From NCBI GenBank assembly GCA_002794465.1, contig MTSL01000167.1, forward strand, positions 2,368 through 38,072: a stretch of 35,705 bases of DNA, read 5' to 3'. The stretch is from Paramicrosporidium saccamoebae (Eukaryota > Rozellomycota). The notes beneath the pieces were generated by a model. The model worked only from the letters and a program-made list of their open reading frames with translations. It ran no database searches and was not told the DNA's origin. Position numbers and translations under genes: made by a program. Positions 30,305-35,705 of the stretch are shown here, one piece after another; within the stretch, counting starts at the first letter, position 1; each line of letters begins with the position of its first letter.

Positions 30305-30808
30305 GTGGGATGGGGAATAAGGTTCCGAGTCACTGTAACGGACTTGCAAACCAAAGATGGTCTAATTAAAGAGGAAATACTAATGCCCGCTCATAACAAG
30401 ACCCTCTTCCAAATATGGAATATTGCACTTCAAAGTCATCAATCAATGGCAATGGGGGTGGTGATAACCGGCGAGTCTATGCTTATAGTAAAGACTCATT
30501 ATCTCTTTTTCGTAGATATTATCCCTGCTCCATCGAGGTGTTATCGCTGTCCCATAGAGACATTATCTCACAATAGATCCTGTTAAATAGTATCCGCTTA
30601 TGATTGGTAATCCCGATATTAATGCTATCCCACAATTCGCCGCATTAGTCTATATAGGCGCCTTTAATGAGAAATACTCGCTTATCAACGAGACCTTTAT
30701 TTCGGTCCCGCATTCTATGGTTCAAAGGGCTGTATTTTCTCTCAGAAATCTCTTTATTCTGGGTCCGTTTATATGATATACTCTCCCCCGACAGTCAATT
30801 ACTTCAAA
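30305..30808. other. Intergenic spacer between REI1-like and glycogenin genes
   Basis: 504 bp, mostly A+T-rich. Degenerate repeats of a ttatcNctgtcccatagagacat-like unit occur around 30520-30580, and tttatttcggtcc / tttattctgggtcc occur around 30690-30770. No exon or RNA gene is recognised. It should contain the glycogenin promoter. Confidence 0.45.
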
Positions 30809-32071
30809 CTATTGGCGTAGTTGGATCCTGAAATATTCTTGCAGTCTATTTGCACGCACACTGACTTTTTGGTCCCATTCTTTACGCCGCTCGCCGTCAC
30901 GACGCTGATCTATGATGTATTTGCGTTCTGCTGCTGGCTGCATCATTCCAGCCGCGAGATAGTGATCTGACATTCTTGAGATGAGGGCCTGGTGTTCACT
31001 TCGTCGCGAGGGCCGCTCGTCCCGCTCTACGGGCAAGTTTTGCTTGTAATATTTTCTGTAAGCCCGGTTTCCAAGTCGTTTCCCGGAGGGTAGAATGAGT
31101 TCAGTCTCGTCAGGTGAAATCACCAGGGCACTCTCAAACTCTCCTTCGTCATCAACGTCGACAAACTCATCATCGCCGTCGTCGCTGAGAATCTCTTCAT
31201 AATTGTAAAAATCTGCCAGTTCTTGCATTCCTTCGTCATCAAAGCGGATTTTCAAGTGCCCCTTGTCCAGCATATGCCTACGGACTGATTCGATGCTAGT
31301 GAAAGGCTGCACTGAGGCGTTGCAGTATAGACAGCAAAATGCAACAGAAACCTTGTCAGCCAAATATGAAATCATTCCAGGCAAGTCTTCCACAAACTCC
31401 AAATCTGGAACGTACAGACCATGGTCCTTTACCATATGTTCCATGTTGTCGTTGAATGACTCGAAACTGTGGTTACAAAAAATACACTCTTCTGGCTTCA
31501 GCCTACGTGCCATACTAAGCTTAGACTCTAGAGCTTCGCGTATCTGTTCTTCAGTAGCATCTTGATCGAGGTAGCTGTCTTTGTTTAACTCTGGATTTGC
31601 TTTGGCCTTGGGCTTGATAACCAACTTGGGCTCGCCCAGACCAACAGTCTCATTTTCCAAATGTTTCTTGGACTTTAGATGATTTGCATAAGAATTTTCT
31701 GACGCAAAGGATTTTCGACAGGCCTGACACTCCATTTTCAAGCCTTCAGGCTTGGGAGCCTTTTCATCAGGGTTCAAAAACGCGTATAGTCGCTGGCCAA
31801 AAATAGCCTCTGTCACAGGTGGGAGCTCAGAAACTTTTCGACGCAGGTTGTAGCGATGCCAATCAGACTGGTAGTGTGTCCTCTGTGCATCTCCACTCTC
31901 AAAGATGGCGTGGCAGCTCGCACAAGTGAAAGCCGGCCTTCCAGTAGTGAAACTTTGCTTTAGGTCTACTAAGGTCATCCAAGAAACTCCACACCCCGGC
32001 CCATAAGGAGTAAACAATGTAGTTGAAGGCATACGTAGAAAATAGCCCGAGTGTAAGAGGCCAGAGACCAT
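30809..32071 (-). CDS. REI1/ZNF622-type 60S biogenesis zinc-finger protein
   Basis: Cytoplasmic factor that matures pre-60S subunits by helping release Arx1/Alb1 and probing the exit tunnel. Single exon, 420 aa. Four C2H2 fingers: FTCASC..SDWH (about 48-72), MECQACRKSF..KKH, EECIFCNHSF..DH and FCCLYCNASV..KGH. The family block SDWHRYNLRRKVSELPPVTE and the C-terminal ILPSGKRLGNRAYRKYYKQN followed by ANRLQEYFRIQLRQ identify it. The first ~40 residues before the first finger are longer than in yeast or human and poorly conserved. The ATG at 32071 is the first available; an internal MTLVDLKQ start would fit the family length better. Confidence 0.93.
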   Translation of the reverse strand: MVSGLLHSGYFLRMPSTTLFTPYGPGCGVSWMTLVDLKQSFTTGRPAFTCASCHAIFESGDAQRTHYQSDWHRYNLRRKVSELPPVTEAIFGQRLYAFLNPDEKAPKPEGLKMECQACRKSFASENSYANHLKSKKHLENETVGLGEPKLVIKPKAKANPELNKDSYLDQDATEEQIREALESKLSMARRLKPEECIFCNHSFESFNDNMEHMVKDHGLYVPDLEFVEDLPGMISYLADKVSVAFCCLYCNASVQPFTSIESVRRHMLDKGHLKIRFDDEGMQELADFYNYEEILSDDGDDEFVDVDDEGEFESALVISPDETELILPSGKRLGNRAYRKYYKQNLPVERDERPSRRSEHQALISRMSDHYLAAGMMQPAAERKYIIDQRRDGERRKEWDQKVSVRANRLQEYFRIQLRQ

Positions 32072-32354
32072 GCTACCTTTATATTCGCGTTTAACGAATG
32101 CTAACCTCTTTGTAGAGCACGATCAGATGAAGGAATTCGCCCATCAATGCATGTTACCCCATAAAGACCGGCTCTCGCTCAGAGTATTCAATAGTGCGTC
32201 CCTGTGGGTAGATAGAAGAGTCCACACGTCACACCTTTACCCGGGTCCTTGATCCACATGATAACTCGTACATAATGCATCAACGCTTTTGACAGCTAAT
32301 GGGGATACTAGTTGACCTTGTACTTCCAAAAAGATTAAAGCAAATAACTTGTAA

Positions 32355-33740
32355 ATGGCATCGAAGACGTCTGCGGTTTGTCACCGGCTAAAGCGCTCAT
32401 ATTCTAGATAAAGGACATACGAAAGGATTGGGTCATTCCAAAGAATAGTGAATTGCGTTTCGAGGTTGATTTTACAGAGACTGTGGCCATTAAGGTAACG
32501 CTTTACACGATAGGTTGACCATTCAGTTGCTTTCGGGAACAGCCGAGGTGTATGGTATGGAGCTTTCCACAAACAGAGAATACAAAGTTAGTGGGGCAAA
32601 ACTTGCCATATTTACTTATGAAGGCGCCAAGGTGCAACTCTGCGGCAAATGCGACGTAGAATACGTGTCTTCAGAGACTGTCATGCATGCCTACCTCAAC
32701 ACCCACCTCGCAATCGAAGCGATGCGCACTAACGCCATTTCGCAACAGGACGAAGTGCCGCGAATAATTGTGATGGGACAGAGTCGCTCTACGGTTACAC
32801 AGATTTTATTAAACTATGCAGTGAGGGCTGGAAGGGTCCCCATGTATGTGGATTTGGATGTGGCAAGTGGAAATTTAATGCTGCCCGGTGTGGTCGGTGC
32901 GCATGTATTGGAACGGTTAGTGGATGTGGAAGAAGGATTGGGTGAGTGCCAGCCATGTATGTACTTTTTCGGGGCCACACAGACTTCGGATAATCCGAAA
33001 CTGTATCGTCGATTAATGTCCCGGCTAGCATTTTCGGTGAACGGAAGACTGGCAACAATGAATGATCCACTAAAATCGGGAGCGATCATCTGTGCAGGCG
33101 CGGATTGCGAAGATTACATTTTGGAGATGCAAGAGCTGTTCAAGGCTAATCTCGTTCTTGTAGTTGGCAATGAAAGGTTACACAGTACAATCAGCAAGAC
33201 TTTGCAGGACCGCAAAAACTGCATCGTGTTGAAACTGCCAAAATCAGGAGGAGTAGTCTCAAAAGACGCCACGTTTAGGAGAAATGTGATGCAGAGTCGC
33301 TTCCAAAAGTATTTTTATGGGCCGAAGAATGAATATTCGCCATTTTCGACATTGCTGTCGTTTGATGAAGTGCAGATTAGACGTTTGGGAGAAGGTATGT
33401 CTTTGTATAGTAGCTCATTGTAGATACTCTGGCGCCCAAATCGGCTTTACCCCTGGGAGCAGCACGCAAAGTAGACGAGTCCAAAGCAGCCAAGATTGAT
33501 CCCACAAATGCCAACATATTATACTCCGTTTTGGCCGTGTCATGGGCTGCGACCGAAGATCAGTTGAATGATGCAAATGTTGCCGGCTTTATTTATATGT
33601 ATGCGTCTGCCGCATTCTGGTTAATATGTAGAACTAACGTAGACGAGGGCAAGAAACAGATTACCGCATTGTCAATGTGTCCAGGAAAGTTACCTTCCCC
33701 ATTTCTACTCAAAGGAAGCCTTAAATGGATAGAGAAATAA
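32355..33740 (+). CDS. CLP1, mRNA cleavage/polyadenylation factor (polynucleotide-kinase family) with decayed P-loop
   Basis: CF IA/CF IIm subunit for pre-mRNA 3' end formation; in animals also an RNA 5'-kinase. Model: join(32355..32375,32408..32494,32527..33394,33424..33598,33632..33740), 419 aa, introns 32, 32, 29 and 33 nt. Exons assemble KDWVIPKNSELRFEV, VAIK|LLSGTAEVYG, YLNTHLAIEAMR, LLNYAVRAGRVPMYVDLDV and AGFIYI|TNVDEGKKQITAL, all colinear with CLP1. The Walker A position reads GQSRSTV (about 120-126) instead of G-x4-GK-S/T. The usual TCGW-containing strand reads ICAGAD, so nucleotide binding is probably lost. The last intron is 33 nt with no in-frame stop; removing it restores the alignment. 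AATAAA overlaps the stop. Confidence 0.92.
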
Positions 33741-33741
33741 A
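33736..33741 (+). promoter_or_regulatory. Poly(A) signal AATAAA overlapping the CLP1 stop codon
   Basis: GAG AAA TAA ATT: the hexamer contains the stop codon. Confidence 0.55.
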
Positions 33742-33928
33742 TTGTTAAAATATCTCTGTTCCGTGTGTGTAATGTTTTTGGTCCGTCCAAAGTGTTTGAT
33801 CCATCAACACGACACACTAACTATACGATCCCCACAGACTCGGCTGCAATTGTCAACCCATGTGCAGCTTGCTTAAAATTAAAAAATATTTACGCCTTAC
33901 GTTTTAGCCTGCACGCCTGCCACAGTCA

Positions 33929-35576
33929 ATGCCTGTGCAGAACTTTATAGCCCGTTCCAAAGCTGGTTTAGAGATATACGCTCTCGAAGAGGGCAAACTT
34001 GGTGGCCCCAAGGTCCTTACCAATGAACCTACAAAACAGTGTCGCTTCAGTAGCGATGGATGCCGGATGGCCTATGCTCTGGCTACCGAGCTGGTCGTCT
34101 GCACTTGGAACGACGCTGGCGCCACTGACGAGCTTTGCAGAGTAGCCGTCAGCTGTGCGGATTTCGTACTTTCCCCTACTGGCCGCTACCTGGCGACTTT
34201 TGAAAAGCTCGTCAACGACGCTACCAAGCAACATTACAACATGGTGTTCTGGAAGGTGGAGCCTGGACGTGCGACACGGCTGGGAGCGTTTACGCACAAG
34301 ATCCAGAGCACTTGGACCCCGCAGTGGACGACAGAAGAAAGCTATTTCGGACGAATGGTGTCAAATGAGGTGCAGTTTTTCAAGTCAGAGACATTGGACA
34401 AGCCCTCGTTCCGGATTCAAGCCGAGAACATTGGGGCCTTTTCCGTGTCTCCTGGATCCTATCCAAAAGCGGCCGTCTTTATCAAAGAGGCCAAGGTACC
34501 GACATGCACCTACAACTGATCTTTAGGGAATGCCGGGCTCTGTCAAAATATTCTTGCTGCCCAACACTACGGCACCGGTCGCGCAAAAAAACTTTTACAA
34601 GGCCGATTTATGCAACCTCAACTGGAGTCCATCGGGTAAGCATCTGTTGGTCATGTCGCAAACCGACGTGGACTCTACGGGTGTGTCGTATTATGGAGAG
34701 ACCAATTTGTACTTTTTGTCTGGAGATGGATCCTTTGATTGTCGAGTGGAGCTTGACAAGGAGGGCCCAATTCATGACTTTGCCTGGAGTCCCCGTTCAG
34801 ATGAGTTTATTGTTCTCTACGGATACATGCCTGCAAAGGCAATGCTGTTTGATTTAAAGTGCAATGATATCTTTGAATTTCCGGTTGGGTCCAAAAACCA
34901 TGTCCGATGGAATCAACGCGGATCTTTGATCTGCTTTGGAGGCTTTGGTAATCTTCCAGGCCACATTGAGGTGTGGAGTCGATCTGGAGCTATTCGTCGC
35001 GTGGGACACTGTCAGACCCAAGGATCGGCCTTGTGTGAGTGGGCCCCCGATGGTGCCACCCTCTTGACTGGCGTTCTCACTCCCAGACTGCGAGTTGATA
35101 ATAATTTCAAAGTTTGGAATTGGGACGGAAGCATGCTGGGGACGACCCCATATGGCGAGTTGTATCATGTCTTGTGGCGTCCTGTAGATGCAAAAATGTT
35201 CCGCGAGGCCGATCTGAGCAAGGTTCCAACCGTAGCCTCCGGTTTATTGAACACTGACACTGTCCTCAAGAAGGAGGTGTATCGTCCACCGGGCCTGCGA
35301 AATCAGTCCCCCAAGTCTGCACCTCCCAATGCACCCCCGCCCGCCTCCAAACCTGCCCCTACTCTTTCTCAAGCTTCATCATTGACAAAGGAAGAGAGGA
35401 CGGTGAAAAAGTTGCGAGAGAAGCTTGACCAAATTGCTGCCCTCAAAGACAAGCGTAATTCTGGGGAAACGATGGAGTTGAATCAGATTGAGAAAATTGA
35501 AAAGGAAGGCGAGATTCAAAAAGAGTACAAAAAGGCAATTGAAGCATTAAAGGCAACTGGCAAATCCAACCTGTGA
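33929..35576 (+). CDS. Eukaryotic translation initiation factor 2A (eIF2A)
   Basis: WD-repeat beta-propeller protein that can deliver initiator tRNA to 40S subunits under special conditions. Model: join(33929..34495,34527..35576), 538 aa, one 31-nt intron giving KEAK|GMPGSVKIFLLPN. The start MPVQNFIARSKAGLEIY aligns with the beginning of the family. Propeller motifs: LNWSPSGKHLLVMSQTDVD, TNLYFLSGDG, DFAWSPRSDEFIVLYGYMPA, RWNQRGSLICFGGFGNLPG, LTPRLRVDNNFKVW and YHVLWRP. A Pro-rich linker and a coiled coil (ERTVKKLREKLDQIAALKDK) follow at the C-terminus. Length is close to human eIF2A (585). It lies 188 bp downstream of CLP1 on the same strand. Confidence 0.96.
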
Positions 35577-35705
35577 GGTTGGAACCAGTCCTCTTAAAAG
35601 TCTTGGTTTACTACATACCAAACTCACACAATTAGATAATCCAATGAACCTCATTATTTATGCGTCTGTGATTAGCTGGTGATACGGAGTGGACCAGACA
35701 TGAAA

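Noticed and set aside
30218-30586. Plus-strand 122-aa open frame
   Set aside because: Half of it is antisense to glycogenin exon 1 and the remainder has no recognisable feature.
31960-32030. 29-nt GT-AG introns near the REI1-like N-terminus
   Set aside because: Two candidate segments have the right length, but neither keeps the downstream zinc-finger frame.

Overview
This is a gene-dense nuclear eukaryotic window with 24 protein genes on both strands. Nearly all intergenic gaps are under 400 bp. Genes on most of the window are broken by very short introns: I placed 33, from 28 to 34 nt except one doubtful 25-nt case, and almost all end in TAG. The intron borders were set by reading frame plus alignment from memory to conserved families, so they are predictions, not transcript evidence. 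The gene set looks fungal: a neutral trehalase with the fungal Ca2+-binding N-terminus, a Csr1-like Sec14 protein, an Adk2-like adenylate kinase and a BMT5-like rRNA methyltransferase. A mitochondrial ribosomal protein (mL53), MPC1 and a mitochondrial SAM carrier imply that mitochondrial translation is retained. That argues against canonical Microsporidia. Together with compactness, I infer an early-diverging, possibly endoparasitic fungus of the Rozellomycota/Cryptomycota type, for example a Paramicrosporidium-like lineage. This is a moderate-confidence inference.

Layout. 1-6979: RasGEF (running off the left edge), a RidA/YjgF-like protein, alanine aminotransferase, proteasome beta-4, histone H1 and adenylate kinase. 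7192-15883: the splicing factor SNW1/Prp45, then glycogen branching enzyme and glycogen debranching enzyme head to head across 74 bp. 15972-20895: an orphan tail-anchored protein, BMT5-like methyltransferase, MPC1, SAM carrier and Csr1-like lipid-transfer protein. 20995-23864: TTI1 and an orphan secreted protein. 24087-32071: six genes in a row on the minus strand (REI1/ZNF622, glycogenin, neutral trehalase, EST1/SMG7-like, mitochondrial mL53, ribosomal eS10). 32355-35576: CLP1 and eIF2A on the plus strand.

How the genes fit together. Four storage-carbohydrate genes lie within about 21 kb: glycogenin (priming), branching enzyme, debranching enzyme and neutral trehalase. RNA and ribosome functions are also frequent (SNW1, CLP1, EST1/SMG7, BMT5, REI1, eIF2A, eS10, mL53). 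This may be chance in a small genome.

The strongest points for a second look are the uniform mini-introns with TAG acceptors, a CLP1 whose nucleotide-binding motifs have decayed, an SNW1 protein lacking a conserved N-terminal block, a 33-nt stopless intron, a likely GC-AG intron, a start-codon/intron junction in histone H1, and AATAAA signals that overlap stop codons. I saw no mobile element, CRISPR array, rRNA or convincing tRNA. I saw nothing that amounts to a wholly new multi-gene system.
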